Notes: generated by a model not told the origin, from the sequence alone. A stretch of DNA of 15,476 bases from Methylovorus sp035565335 (GCA_035565335.1 DATMSO010000012.1:1-15476), one strand, 5' to 3'. Positions 1 through 8,468 are shown, counted from the stretch's first letter. Numbers and translations: made by a program.

Positions 1-2151
1 CACCGAGATGATGTCTTCGATCTTGCGGGCGCTGTCGTTGATGGCGCTCATGGTCGAGACCACATCGGCCACCACTTCGCCGCCCTTCACTGCCACACCA
101 GAGGCAGCTGAAGCCAGCTGGTTGGCCTGCTTGGCGTTGTCAGCATTCTGCTTCACGGTAGAAGCTAACTGCTCCATGCTGGCAGCGGTCTTCTCCAGGG
201 AAGAAGCCTGATCTTCCGTGCGGCGGCTCAGGTCGGAGTTGCCCTGCGCGATTTCCTTCGCGGCGGTGTTGATCGCATCCGCCGCTTCTTTCACCGTGCT
301 GATCGGCGCAATGATAGTGTCCAGCGTCTGGTTAAGACCTTCGGCCACCAGCTTGAAGAAACCTTCGCGGCCATCGCTGCGGGCGCGCTTGCTGAAGTCA
401 CCATCCGCTGCGGCTTTCACAATCTCGCCAATTTCCTGCTCGGCATGCGCTTCGATGGTACGGTCTATCCACTGCACAGCCGTGCCCATGCGTTCACCGC
501 TCGTATTGAAGATAGGCGCCGCATTCAGCTTGAATATCTGCTCACCGACGGTGATTTCCGTGGCGTAAGGGCTGTGCAGGCTAGCCAGCATATTGCGTTG
601 ATGGCTGGGGTTCTTGTGATAGACGTCGAAGTTCTGGCCAATGATATTGCTCGCCGAGAAGTTGGGCAGCTGCGTCCGCAGATTGGCTTCGGAGCGCTTC
701 ATCAGGTCTTCGGTGAATTTGTTCATGTAGATGATGATGCCATCGGGATCGGCCACCATGACGCTGACGGCGGCATTGTCCAGACTGGTCTTGATCAATT
801 CGGCAAAACGCGCAGCCTCGGCAGCGGCCTGCAACTGACCACGGGTTTTTTCAATGGCTTCGTTGATGAAGGCCTTCTTGCCTGGCAGTTGCTCCATCGT
901 CGCGGTGAGGTCACCTTCACCAAAGGCGCGCACCACGGCCATGGATTTTTTCTTCACTTCAATATGGCCGCCTACCATGGTATTCACGCCATTGGCCATC
1001 TCGGCATAGGCACCCTGGTATTTGCTGACATCCATGCGCACATCAATATCCCCGGCATCATGCTCTTGCGACATGTGGTTCATGTCGGCAATAAAGCTCT
1101 TGATATTGCTGCGCACTTTCTCAATGGTGTCATTGATAAAGGCTTTTTTACCCGGGAATTTTTGCAATGGCGCATCAAAATTGCCGGCGCCGAAGCCCTC
1201 TACCGTGGCCATGGTCTGACGCATCATGGCGACATGGCCACCGACCATACCGTTGACACCATTAGCCACATCACGGAACAGGCCTTCAAACAGATCAGCC
1301 TTCAGGGATTCGTCTATATCGCCTTTATCATGGGCCGCACTAACAAAGTTGAGCGAATCGGTGAGCCCTTGCAACGTCTTCTGCAGGCGGCGCATGGAGT
1401 ACGCCACGCTGAATTTGTCATCTTCAGCCACGCTGATTTTCTGGCTCAGATCACCGGCGGCAAATTTACGGCTCATTTCAGCCAGCTCGGCAGGCTCCTG
1501 ACCCAGCTGGCGCATGATGGCGCGCAGCATGAAGACACCAATCACAATCACGGCCAGCGTAACGATGACGGACACCACCACATTGATGATGCTGGCGGTA
1601 TGGCGTGTGGTCATGGCGTCATCTGCCGCAGCCGTGCCAAATGTCATGTTGAGCTTGAAATGAGCTTCGATATGGGCGGTGAGATCGCGCGCCACATCGT
1701 CCGCCTTCTCTTTCATAAGAGCGGCGGCCTGGTCACGCTGGCCGCTGCGTGACAGCGCCAGCACAGGTTGCAGCAATTGCTGGTAGGTATCCCAGTCGCC
1801 TTTGGTTTTGTCATACATCTTGCGATCTTCATCATTACTGATGTAGTTATCGCCATAGGTCTTCAGCTCATCATCCAGTTTGGCCTTGAGCTCCACCAGC
1901 CGTTTGTCATCCTTGGCCATCTCGGCGGAGTCGGTGTCCAGGATATGCCGCAGTACCACGATGCGGTAACGCTGGAAATATTCCTGAATCAGGCCCAGAC
2001 TGGCGACGCTGGGCGTTGTATTAACATTGCCATAGTTGGCTTTGTCGAACACCCGCCCTGTCTGGATATGACCGATGGCTACCACGATCAGCAGACCGAT
2101 CACTGCAGCAGCAATCAACAGCTTGATACGATTTGCGACAGTCATTTTCAT
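1..2151 (-). CDS. Methyl-accepting chemotaxis protein with poly-HAMP and PAS domains (3' end outside window)
   Basis: Membrane chemoreceptor that would control CheA through CheW; ligand unknown. 717 codons are visible and the frame stays open at the left edge, so most of the signalling hairpin including its tip is missing. Seen: first membrane helix about residues 9-27, a periplasmic four-helix-bundle-like region about 28-185, second membrane helix about 187-209, then a HAMP (about 210-260). Next comes a tandem duplication of about 90 residues (264-350 and 354-442), each unit with a GDID motif, an ANGVN(G/T)MVGGH motif and a PGKKAFIN motif, read as extra HAMP units. A PAS-like domain follows (about 452-566, motif ADPDGIIIYMN), one more HAMP-like stretch (about 575-612), then the methylated helix (SRRTEDQASSLEKTAASMEQL, about 642-662). 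The start at 2151 is chosen because GAGGAG lies ten bases upstream; an in-frame ATG at 2160 is too close to it. It follows cheW by 61 bases, same strand. Confidence 0.93.
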   Translation of the reverse strand, partial: MKMTVANRIKLLIAAAVIGLLIVVAIGHIQTGRVFDKANYGNVNTTPSVASLGLIQEYFQRYRIVVLRHILDTDSAEMAKDDKRLVELKAKLDDELKTYGDNYISNDEDRKMYDKTKGDWDTYQQLLQPVLALSRSGQRDQAAALMKEKADDVARDLTAHIEAHFKLNMTFGTAAADDAMTTRHTASIINVVVSVIVTLAVIVIGVFMLRAIMRQLGQEPAELAEMSRKFAAGDLSQKISVAEDDKFSVAYSMRRLQKTLQGLTDSLNFVSAAHDKGDIDESLKADLFEGLFRDVANGVNGMVGGHVAMMRQTMATVEGFGAGNFDAPLQKFPGKKAFINDTIEKVRSNIKSFIADMNHMSQEHDAGDIDVRMDVSKYQGAYAEMANGVNTMVGGHIEVKKKSMAVVRAFGEGDLTATMEQLPGKKAFINEAIEKTRGQLQAAAEAARFAELIKTSLDNAAVSVMVADPDGIIIYMNKFTEDLMKRSEANLRTQLPNFSASNIIGQNFDVYHKNPSHQRNMLASLHSPYATEITVGEQIFKLNAAPIFNTSGERMGTAVQWIDRTIEAHAEQEIGEIVKAAADGDFSKRARSDGREGFFKLVAEGLNQTLDTIIAPISTVKEAADAINTAAKEIAQGNSDLSRRTEDQASSLEKTAASMEQLASTVKQNADNAKQANQLASAASGVAVKGGEVVADVVSTMSAINDSARKIEDIISV

Positions 2152-2187
2152 GATGTGCATACTCCTCAAAATTTATAGTTATGTGCC

Positions 2188-2199
2188 GGCGTTAACGCC
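2188..2199. repeat. 12-base perfect palindrome between cheW and the chemoreceptor gene
   Basis: GGCGTTAACGCC reads the same on both strands and lies in the 61-base gap between cheW and the receptor gene. It could be an operator half-site pair or a small RNA hairpin. No T-run follows it on the minus strand, so it is not a terminator. Chance occurrence cannot be excluded. Confidence 0.3.
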
Positions 2200-2212
2200 T
2201 GGCTACCCCTGC

Positions 2213-2710
2213 TTAATGCATGGCAACGCTATCCATCAATTCCATATCGGTGCTGCTCATTAACTGCTCGATGTCCACCAGGATGAACATTTTCTCTTCC
2301 ACCGAGGCCAGGCCTACGATGTACTTGGTATCAATACTGGCCACAATATCCGGCACTGCGCGGATCTGGTTCGGCTGCAAGCTCATCACGTCAGACACGC
2401 CATCCACCACCATGCCGACGATGCGGCCATTGAGGTTCAGGATGATCACCACTGTGAATTCGTTGTACTCGACCTTACCCAGGTTGAACTTGATGCGCAG
2501 ATCGACAATCGGCACGATACGGCCGCGCAGATTGACCACACCCTTGATGAAGTCCGGCGTGTTGGCAATTTTGGTCACGGCGTCATAGCCACGGATTTCC
2601 TGCACCTTGAGAATCTCCAGGCCATACTCTTCATTGCCTAGCACAAAGGTCAGAAACTCCTTGGCATTGGTAACGCCATCGTTGTTACCACTTTCCGAAA
2701 TACTGCTCAT
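2213..2710 (-). CDS. cheW: Chemotaxis coupling protein CheW
   Basis: Scaffold protein of 165 residues that links chemoreceptors to CheA in the polar signalling array. The CheW fold is clear: FLTFVLGNEEYGLEILKVQEI at about 19-39, the family hallmark NTPDFIKGVVNLRGRIVPIVDLR at about 50-72, and GMVVDGVSDVM at about 98-108. Length is normal. Its ATG overlaps the cheA stop in an ATGA arrangement (2707-2710), so translation of the two is very probably coupled and they share one message. The receptor gene follows 61 bases downstream, giving cheA-cheW-receptor. Confidence 0.97.
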   Translation of the reverse strand: MSSISESGNNDGVTNAKEFLTFVLGNEEYGLEILKVQEIRGYDAVTKIANTPDFIKGVVNLRGRIVPIVDLRIKFNLGKVEYNEFTVVIILNLNGRIVGMVVDGVSDVMSLQPNQIRAVPDIVASIDTKYIVGLASVEEKMFILVDIEQLMSSTDMELMDSVAMH

Positions 2711-5076
2711 TGATACACTCCTTCAGAATTATTGTTCTGGCCCATCTTGATGATCGTGGGCACATCCAGGATGAGCGCGACCGAGCCATCGCCCATGATG
2801 GTGGCGCCGGAAATCCCGGGCACTTTGCGGTAATTGGTTTCCAGGCTCTTGATCACCACTTGCTGCTGGCCAACCAGGCCATCCACAAATAAGGCGGCTT
2901 TTTTGCCTTCGGCTTCGATGATGACCAGCACGCCATCCACCGGATTGGTAATCTGGGTCGGCTGGTTGAACAGGGAATACAGCGGAATAATCGGCAGGTA
3001 TTCGCCGCGCACATGCACCATGAAACCGGCACCGGTCACGGTCTTGATGTCGGTGGCTTGCGGCTGCATGGTTTCCACAATCAGATTGAGCGGCACCACG
3101 TACATATTGTCGCCCAGCGACACCGACATGCCATCCAGGATGGCCAGTGTCAGCGGCAGCGAAATCGACATGGTGGTGCCGTAGCCCAGCGCGGAGCGTA
3201 TATCAATCACGCCGCCCATGGCGCTCACATTCCGTTTCACCACATCCATGCCCACGCCGCGGCCCGACACATCGGTCACCTGTTCGGCAGTCGAAAAGCC
3301 CGGCGCAAAAATCAGCTGCCAGACATCGCTATCCGGCATGGTATCGCTCACCGGCAAACCGTTCTGCTTGGCCTTGCTCAGGATACGTTCACGATTAAGC
3401 CCGGCGCCGTCATCGGTCACTTCGATCACGATATTGCCGCCGCGATTGGAGGCGGACAAAGACAAACGACCGGTTTCATTCTTGCCCGATTGATGCCGTA
3501 TATCCGGCACTTCAATGCCATGGTCAATACTGTTACGCACCAGGTGGGTCAGGGGGTCGACAATACGTTCGATCAGGCCCTTGTCCAGTTCGGTAGCCGC
3601 ACCGCTGGTGACGAATTCAACCTTTTTGCCCAGACGGGTGGCGAGGTCGCGCACCATACGGGGGAAGCGCGAAAACACATAATCCATAGGCATCATGCGG
3701 ATAGACATCACCGATTCCTGCAGATCACGCGTGTTGCGGGTGAGCTGGCCCAGGCTGTTCAGCAGGTCTTCATGCGTCACCGGGTCCAGCTTGCTGATAC
3801 GCTCTTCCAGCATGGCCTGGGTGATCACCAGTTCGCCCACCAGGTTGATCAGCTGATCGACCTTTTCCACGCCCACACGAATCGAGGTGGTTTCGGCAGC
3901 GGCTGGTTTTTCGACTTCTTTTTTAACGGCGGCCGGTTTTTTCTCGGCCACCGGTGCCGGGGCAGCTTCTACCGGCTTGGGCGGTTCAGCTTCAACCACG
4001 GGGGCTGGCGGAGGTGGCGTAATCGGCTCAAAGAAACCAAAGCCATCGCCTTCAATAAAGCCACTGGCGGCCACCGCCACATCGGCAGCTGGCGCGGGCG
4101 CAGCTGCCGGGGTATCAACAGCATCCTTGATTACCAAGGTATCGAGATCCACCACAAAGGAGCAGATGGATTCGATGCTGTCGCGGGTATCTTCGGTGGC
4201 CAAGGCAAAAATGGTTTTGCCGCCGGCCTTGCTGATGCTGACATCGCCCAGCAATGCCAGCTCGGATTTGAGATTTTCTGCATCTTTGTCGCTAAGCTCG
4301 GGCACTTCAATATTGAAGCGATGCTTGCCATCGGCCGGGGCACCCGCTGCTGCTGCAGGCGCTGCGCCGTCTGACTGCAGGTTGATCTTGATATCTTCCG
4401 GCTCAACGATAAAGGCACAGATGGAGATGATGTCATCTTCGCTATCTTCGGTCTTGAGCGAAAAGGCCACATGGCCATTGTCCAGGCGCTTGCTGCTGAC
4501 TTCGCCGAGCAGACCCAGCTCCCCTTCGAGGTTAGCAGTATCTTTTTCGCTCAGGGCTTTAACGTCGATATGGTAATGACGCATTTTGTCGACTGGCGCG
4601 GCCGGAGCAGCGGCGGCAGCGGGCTTGGGAGCTGCAGGCGCACTGGCCGGAGCAGCCGATGCCATTTCCGCGGCGGCCGACACCGGCTTGCCTTCGGACA
4701 GGGCTTTGAGTTTGCGCTTTACTTCTTCCTGCACATCCCGGTCCACATCGGCACCGGAACGGTGGCCTTCCAGCTGCGAATTCAGTACATCCTTGGCTTC
4801 GAGAAAGGTGTCCACGTGCTCACCGGTCAATGCCATCTCGTTCTTGCGGATCTTGTCCAGCAGGTTTTCCAGGACGTGCGTGATTTCTGCCATATCGGTC
4901 ATACCGAAGGTGGCGGCGCCGCCCTTGATGGAATGGGCAGCACGGAAAATGGCATTCAGGTCTTCCGAGTCGGGATTGTCCAGATCGAGCGCGAGCAACA
5001 GATGCTCCGCCTCGGCGAGCAATTCCTCGGCTTCATCAAAGAAAGCCTGATAAAACTGACTCATATCAATCGACAT
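2707..5076 (-). CDS. cheA: Chemotaxis histidine kinase CheA with duplicated P2-like domain
   Basis: Cytoplasmic histidine kinase (789 residues) that phosphorylates CheY in response to chemoreceptors. Seen in order: P1 phosphotransfer domain with the phospho-acceptor His48 in AAHSIKGG; an Ala/Pro linker (133-162); two homologous domains of about 65 residues (168-233 and 253-318) sharing LS(E/D)KD, GELGLLGEV/SELALLGDV, TED and SIC(A/S)F; a long Pro/Ala/Lys linker (320-396); the P3 dimerisation helices starting at VEKVDQLINLVGELV (about 403); the P4 ATPase with N box HLVRNSIDHGIE (511-522), G1 DDGAGL (555-560) and GRGVGMD (605-611); and the P5 CheW-like domain (from about 642). It is longer than the roughly 650 residues of enterobacterial CheA because of the second P2-like unit and the linkers. 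GGAG lies seven bases before the ATG. The stop overlaps the cheW start. Confidence 0.97.
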   Translation of the reverse strand: MSIDMSQFYQAFFDEAEELLAEAEHLLLALDLDNPDSEDLNAIFRAAHSIKGGAATFGMTDMAEITHVLENLLDKIRKNEMALTGEHVDTFLEAKDVLNSQLEGHRSGADVDRDVQEEVKRKLKALSEGKPVSAAAEMASAAPASAPAAPKPAAAAAPAAPVDKMRHYHIDVKALSEKDTANLEGELGLLGEVSSKRLDNGHVAFSLKTEDSEDDIISICAFIVEPEDIKINLQSDGAAPAAAAGAPADGKHRFNIEVPELSDKDAENLKSELALLGDVSISKAGGKTIFALATEDTRDSIESICSFVVDLDTLVIKDAVDTPAAAPAPAADVAVAASGFIEGDGFGFFEPITPPPPAPVVEAEPPKPVEAAPAPVAEKKPAAVKKEVEKPAAAETTSIRVGVEKVDQLINLVGELVITQAMLEERISKLDPVTHEDLLNSLGQLTRNTRDLQESVMSIRMMPMDYVFSRFPRMVRDLATRLGKKVEFVTSGAATELDKGLIERIVDPLTHLVRNSIDHGIEVPDIRHQSGKNETGRLSLSASNRGGNIVIEVTDDGAGLNRERILSKAKQNGLPVSDTMPDSDVWQLIFAPGFSTAEQVTDVSGRGVGMDVVKRNVSAMGGVIDIRSALGYGTTMSISLPLTLAILDGMSVSLGDNMYVVPLNLIVETMQPQATDIKTVTGAGFMVHVRGEYLPIIPLYSLFNQPTQITNPVDGVLVIIEAEGKKAALFVDGLVGQQQVVIKSLETNYRKVPGISGATIMGDGSVALILDVPTIIKMGQNNNSEGVYQ

Positions 5077-5149
5077 TTGCTGACTCCATTTTTGCTTGCC
5101 TGCATTGCATCATGCGGCGTGCATATTCATTAGGTCGAAAAAAGAGGTA

Positions 5150-5521
5150 TTAACCGATTACTTTTTGTACAACATCAATCAGGCGCTTAGGGTCAAATGG
5201 CTTGACCAGCCAGCCGTTGGCACCGGCAGCACGGCCTTTTGCCTTCATTTCATCGCTGGATTCGGTGGTCAGCATCAGGATAGGCACCTTCTGATAACTG
5301 CTCATGCCACGCAGCGATTTGATCAGCGTCAGGCCGTCCATATTGGGCATGTTCTGGTCAGTCAGCACCAGATCCACGACCTGGTCGCGCGCCTTGTTCA
5401 AGCCATCCTGGCCATCCACGGCTTGCACGACCTGATAGCCAGCCGCCGTCAGACTGAACGCCACCATCTGGCGTAAAGACCCCGAATCATCGACCGCTAA
5501 AATTGTTTTTGCCATTTTCAT
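5150..5521 (-). CDS. cheY: Chemotaxis response regulator CheY
   Basis: Single-domain receiver (123 residues) that takes phosphate from CheA and binds the flagellar switch protein FliM. All active-site residues are visible: acidic pair Asp11-Asp12, phospho-acceptor Asp55 (in LVLTDQNMP), the conserved Thr85 (MLTTES) and Lys108 in WLVKPF. There is no output domain, so it acts by protein contact. The ATG at 5521 and another at 5515 (MAKTILAVDD) are both possible; the ribosome binding site is weak, and the shorter start would fit many relatives. cheA follows after 73 bases and the CheZ-like gene precedes by 80 bases, all in one direction. Confidence 0.96.
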   Translation of the reverse strand: MKMAKTILAVDDSGSLRQMVAFSLTAAGYQVVQAVDGQDGLNKARDQVVDLVLTDQNMPNMDGLTLIKSLRGMSSYQKVPILMLTTESSDEMKAKGRAAGANGWLVKPFDPKRLIDVVQKVIG

Positions 5522-5601
5522 ACTCGCTTGTTGATTAAATTTCTACACATGAACTGTTGTATACCATGAGCCAGCAGGACCCAATCCGCAGATCTCAAGG
5601 C

Positions 5602-6150
5602 TTAGAACAGCTCAATTTCTCCACTTCCCATATGGTGCTGGTCTACGGCCTTGCGCAAACCGCCTGATAGCTCCACGCTGCGGCTATTCAGGCTTTGATT
5701 CATTTCTTGCAGCAACCGGGCAATTTCCTGATGCTCCTGCTCGCTGTCCATGCTGTCGCCGTGCGTGGCCAGCGCGCTCAACAGCTCTTTGAGCCCGTTG
5801 ACGCGCTTGATGGTTCTGGCGATGAGTTGACTGGTGAGATCCTGGAATTGCAGCCCGGTAACGGCTGTGTTGACTTCTTTGGCGATGACTTCGCGGTAGT
5901 GAAGCAGCTTTTGTTGCTGCTCTGAGGGGAGTTTGGTTTGCTGCAGCAGAAGATCAAGCTCTTGCTGCTGGGCGGTCACGGCTTCGTGGACCGACATGAA
6001 ACAGGCGCCGAGCTTTTCAATCGCTTCACTCAGCAGGTAGGTGGTCTGCATCAGATCGGCTTCGACTTCCAGCAGGTGCTGTGTCCCATGGTCGGACACG
6101 CCTGCCAACAACTGTCTCAGCTCTTCTACTGGTATTGTCTCCGACTGCAT
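5602..6150 (-). CDS. cheZ: CheZ-like CheY-P phosphatase
   Basis: Probable CheY-phosphate phosphatase, 182 residues, predicted cytoplasmic and mostly long helices. The key evidence is LQFQDLTSQ at 100-108: the Asp104/Gln108 pair with the DxxxQ spacing matches the acid and the catalytic glutamine of CheZ (Asp143 and Gln147 in the E. coli protein). A Gln/Leu-rich coiled coil precedes it (about 55-95). The C-terminus GEIELF, joined by a flexible linker, resembles the short acidic-aromatic tail by which CheZ proteins hold CheY. It is shorter than E. coli CheZ (214 residues) and diverges outside these motifs. It lies between motB and cheY, a sensible place for a CheY partner. AAGGA lies ten bases before the ATG. 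Function is inferred from motif and context. Confidence 0.8.
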   Translation of the reverse strand: MQSETIPVEELRQLLAGVSDHGTQHLLEVEADLMQTTYLLSEAIEKLGACFMSVHEAVTAQQQELDLLLQQTKLPSEQQQKLLHYREVIAKEVNTAVTGLQFQDLTSQLIARTIKRVNGLKELLSALATHGDSMDSEQEHQEIARLLQEMNQSLNSRSVELSGGLRKAVDQHHMGSGEIELF

Positions 6151-6214
6151 ATTCCCATCATCCTTCTTTTTTATTCGCCGTATTCAGTACCAGTACGGTC
6201 GTTGTTCTATGTCA

Positions 6215-7165
6215 TCATTTGCCAGCCGCCGCTTTCTGGACTTCAGCCGCTTTCTGCACTTCGCTGGCGGCGTTATCCGACGGTACATTGACCGTCGCGC
6301 CTTCATCCTTGACCGCGTCTTCCTCGGCCTTTTTGTTCATGATGATGATGCTGATCCGGCGGTTTACCGGATTCAACGGGTTTTCCTTGTCAAACAAGGA
6401 AGCCGATGACAGCCCCACCACACGCAGCAACTTGGACTCATCCATGCCACCTGCCACCAGCTCGCGACGCGAAGCATTGGCGCGGTCAGAAGACAGCTCC
6501 CAGTTGCTGTAGCCTTTATCCCCGGTGGGGTAAGGCACTGCATCGGTATGTCCTGACAAGCTGATCTTGTTCGGCACATCATTCAGCATGCTGCCGATCT
6601 CATGCAGAATCTGCTTGGCATAAGGCTGCAGCTCGGCTTTGGAAGAAGCAAACATCGGCCGGTTCTGCTCATCCACGATCTGAATGCGCAAGCCTTCCGA
6701 GGTAATATCAATCAGCAATTGTTTCTTGAACTTGCTCAAGGTAGCGCTGGCGTCAATCGCCTCTTCAATCTTGAGCTTCAGTTCTGCCAGTTTTTCCTGC
6801 TCCGCCTTCTCCAGTGCAGTCTTCGCATCTTTTATATCGACCTCTTTTTGCTTTCCTTTAGGGCCATCGACAGGTTTTACCTGCGCTTGTTTTTTGGTGA
6901 GGTCCTTGCCGCCGCCCTTGAGCACCGAATCGCTGGCTGCGACCGAAGGCCCGCCTTGCAGCGCCACCTTGAGCGGCATCTTGAAATACTCGGAAATGCC
7001 CTCCAGCGTGGCCTTGGAGGTGGACCCCAACAGCCACATCAGCAGGAAGAACGCCATCATGGCGGTGACGAAGTCGGCGTAGGCAATTTTCCATGCCCCG
7101 CCATGATGGCCGCCGGCCACCTTTTTGATGCGTTTAACAATAATTGGCTTGGTATCTTCTGCCAC
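6215..7165 (-). CDS. motB: Flagellar motor stator protein MotB
   Basis: Peptidoglycan-anchored stator subunit (316 residues) that forms the proton channel with MotA. Seen: a basic cytoplasmic N-terminus (VKRIKKVAGG), a single membrane helix at about 29-48 with the essential proton-carrying Asp31 in YADFVTAMMAFF, a charged coiled-coil linker (about 95-135), and a C-terminal OmpA-like domain (about 165-275) with LSGHTDAVPY and SSDRANASRREL, the peptidoglycan-binding motifs. The tail after about 280 is Ala/Glu-rich. The start codon is GTG at 7165, supported by GGAG six bases upstream. motA ends only 24 bases before it, so the pair is co-transcribed. Confidence 0.97.
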   Translation of the reverse strand: MAEDTKPIIVKRIKKVAGGHHGGAWKIAYADFVTAMMAFFLLMWLLGSTSKATLEGISEYFKMPLKVALQGGPSVAASDSVLKGGGKDLTKKQAQVKPVDGPKGKQKEVDIKDAKTALEKAEQEKLAELKLKIEEAIDASATLSKFKKQLLIDITSEGLRIQIVDEQNRPMFASSKAELQPYAKQILHEIGSMLNDVPNKISLSGHTDAVPYPTGDKGYSNWELSSDRANASRRELVAGGMDESKLLRVVGLSSASLFDKENPLNPVNRRISIIIMNKKAEEDAVKDEGATVNVPSDNAASEVQKAAEVQKAAAGK

Positions 7166-7189
7166 GACAGACTCCGCTACGCTATGGGC

Positions 7190-8050
7190 TTATTTGGACT
7201 TGGCTTGCTTTACGTGCTCTTCGAGCTCGGTGAAGCCAGGGCGCTCGGTGGAGTACAGAACCTTGCGGCCAAATTCGACCGCAATGGCCGGGGCGTAGCC
7301 GTTGAGGCTGGCCAGCAGGGTCGCCTTCACGGTCTGGTACATCTTGGTGGATTCATCCAGCTTTTGCTCTAGCAGGCTGGAGAGCGGACCAATAAAGCCA
7401 TAGGCCAGCAGAATACCGAGGAAGGTACCGACCAGCGCGTGGGCAATCAGAATACCCAGCTCGGCAGGTGGCAAGGCCACGTTTTCCATGGTGTGCACCA
7501 CGCCCATCACCGCCGCCACGATACCAAAGGCAGGCAGGCCATCGCCCAGGCGGGCAATACAGTGCACAGGCACGTGACCTTCCTGGTGGTGGGTTTCGAT
7601 TTCGTTATCCATGAGGTTTTCCACCTGGAAGGCATCCATGTTGCCGGAAATCATCAGGCGCAGATAATCGGTGATGAATTCCATGAGGTGGTGATCGGCC
7701 TGCAAGGCGGGATATTTGCTGAACAGCGGGCTGCTATCGGGGTTTTCAACGTCATTTTCAATCGACATCATGCCGTCTTTGCGGATCTTGCTGAGAATCT
7801 CGAACAACAAGGCAAGCAAATCCATGTAGAGCGCTTTGGTGAACTTGGAACCCTTGAACAGGGTAGGCAACGCACCCAGCGTCGCCTTCAGTGCCTTGCC
7901 GTTGTTGCCGACAATAAATGCACCGATGGCGCCGCCAAAAATCATCAATACTTCAAGGGGTTGCCACAGGGCTCCCAAATGCCCCCCTGCCAGCGCATAC
8001 CCCCCGAACACGGCCGCCAGGACCACGACATACCCTACGATTACTAGCAC
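7190..8050 (-). CDS. motA: Flagellar motor stator protein MotA
   Basis: Inner-membrane stator subunit (286 residues) that turns proton flow into torque on FliG. Close in sequence and length to the E. coli type: GYVVVLAAVFGGYALAGG at the N-terminus, FIVGNNGKALKATL (about 45-58), the FliG-contact residues Arg90 and Glu98 in a cytoplasmic loop, the channel prolines Pro173 (GDGLPAFG) and Pro222 (GFIGPL), and the C-terminal AVEFGRKVLYSTERP block. Four membrane helices are expected. The start is GTG at 8050; the upstream sequence has only a G-run seven bases away instead of a good Shine-Dalgarno. First gene of the minus-strand run motA-motB-cheZ-cheY-cheA-cheW-receptor. Confidence 0.97.
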   Translation of the reverse strand: MLVIVGYVVVLAAVFGGYALAGGHLGALWQPLEVLMIFGGAIGAFIVGNNGKALKATLGALPTLFKGSKFTKALYMDLLALLFEILSKIRKDGMMSIENDVENPDSSPLFSKYPALQADHHLMEFITDYLRLMISGNMDAFQVENLMDNEIETHHQEGHVPVHCIARLGDGLPAFGIVAAVMGVVHTMENVALPPAELGILIAHALVGTFLGILLAYGFIGPLSSLLEQKLDESTKMYQTVKATLLASLNGYAPAIAVEFGRKVLYSTERPGFTELEEHVKQAKSK

Positions 8051-8175
8051 TTTTAAACCCCCCGATTAAAATTCTGCATCTTATGCGAGTGATGCATCCC
8101 ACATATTAAGCCATTCCCCTAAGCTTAACAGGGTATTGCCCTGCACCAAATCGCCGATCAACTTGTGTTTTCCAT

Positions 8176-8205
8176 TTTATATTGCAATCCACCGCCTCCG
8201 GTGAA
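8176..8205 (-). promoter_or_regulatory. Candidate sigma-70 type promoter for motA
   Basis: On the minus strand TTCACC (8205-8200) and TATAAA (8181-8176) are separated by 18 bases, about 120 bases before the motA start. The -10 is good and the -35 is poor, which would fit a promoter that needs an activator such as FlhDC, but no FlhDC box was identified with confidence. Confidence 0.25.
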
Positions 8206-8415
8206 ATTCTTGTGATGAAGCCACTTGCAGAGGAGTCTCGTTTTTTACGAGACGCCACCATGATAATCGCCGTGTAGAGACTTCTTCAATATGCGATACA
8301 TCTGCTACTGCCCTGCACATTTCCGTTTGCCCTCAGGCCACCTAGCCCCCGGCAACAAGCAACAAGCAACAGCAAATAGTGTAATTGTCGGCAAACCCGC
8401 AGATTGCATCGAAAG

Positions 8416-8444
8416 TTGCAAGCCGAAATAGCTTCAGCGATAAT
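8416..8444 (+). promoter_or_regulatory. Candidate sigma-70 promoter of fecI
   Basis: TTGCAA (8416-8421) and GATAAT (8439-8444) are spaced 17 bases apart, a near-consensus housekeeping promoter. Transcription would begin near 8451, about 18 bases before the fecI start codon. The Fur-like site at 8445-8459 begins directly after the -10 and would cover the start point. Confidence 0.55.
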
Positions 8445-8459
8445 TGATACTAATTCTCA
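8445..8459 (+). promoter_or_regulatory. Fur box in front of fecI
   Basis: TGATACTAATTCTCA matches the 7-1-7 Fur consensus TGATAATnATTATCA at 12 of 14 defined positions, and keeps most of the dyad. It sits just downstream of the predicted -10, over the likely transcription start, a typical repressor position. Iron-loaded Fur would shut off the sigma/anti-sigma operon. Confidence 0.7.
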
Positions 8460-8468
8460 TTTAGTGAT

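Larger units (their letters stand above)
8051..8468. other. Divergent intergenic region between motA and fecI
   Basis: 418 bases without a gene. It must hold the start signals for the leftward motility operon and the rightward fecI operon. Seen: a 7-bp stem with five-base loop (GTCTCGT 8235-8241, ACGAGAC 8247-8253), a small stem around CAGGGTATTGCCCTG, a short tandem heptamer CAACAAG (8353-8366, followed by CAACAG to 8372), and the promoter candidates listed separately. No clear flagellar sigma-28 promoter was found by eye. Confidence 0.6.

Noticed and set aside
445..1752. 435-codon plus-strand open frame opposite the chemoreceptor gene
   Set aside because: It is the antisense shadow of a gene with clear domains; its His-rich translation is typical of the reverse of such coding sequence.
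3013..4374. 453-codon plus-strand open frame opposite cheA
   Set aside because: Antisense of the conserved kinase; composition rich in His, Gly and Arg and no known domain.
8129..8160. GCCGATCA as a flagellar sigma-28 -10 element
   Set aside because: It is on the plus strand, facing away from motA, and no TAAA-type -35 lies at the correct distance.
8353..8372. CAACAAG tandem heptamer as a possible CRISPR or iteron
   Set aside because: Only two full units plus a partial one, no spacers and no associated genes; most likely a chance short repeat.
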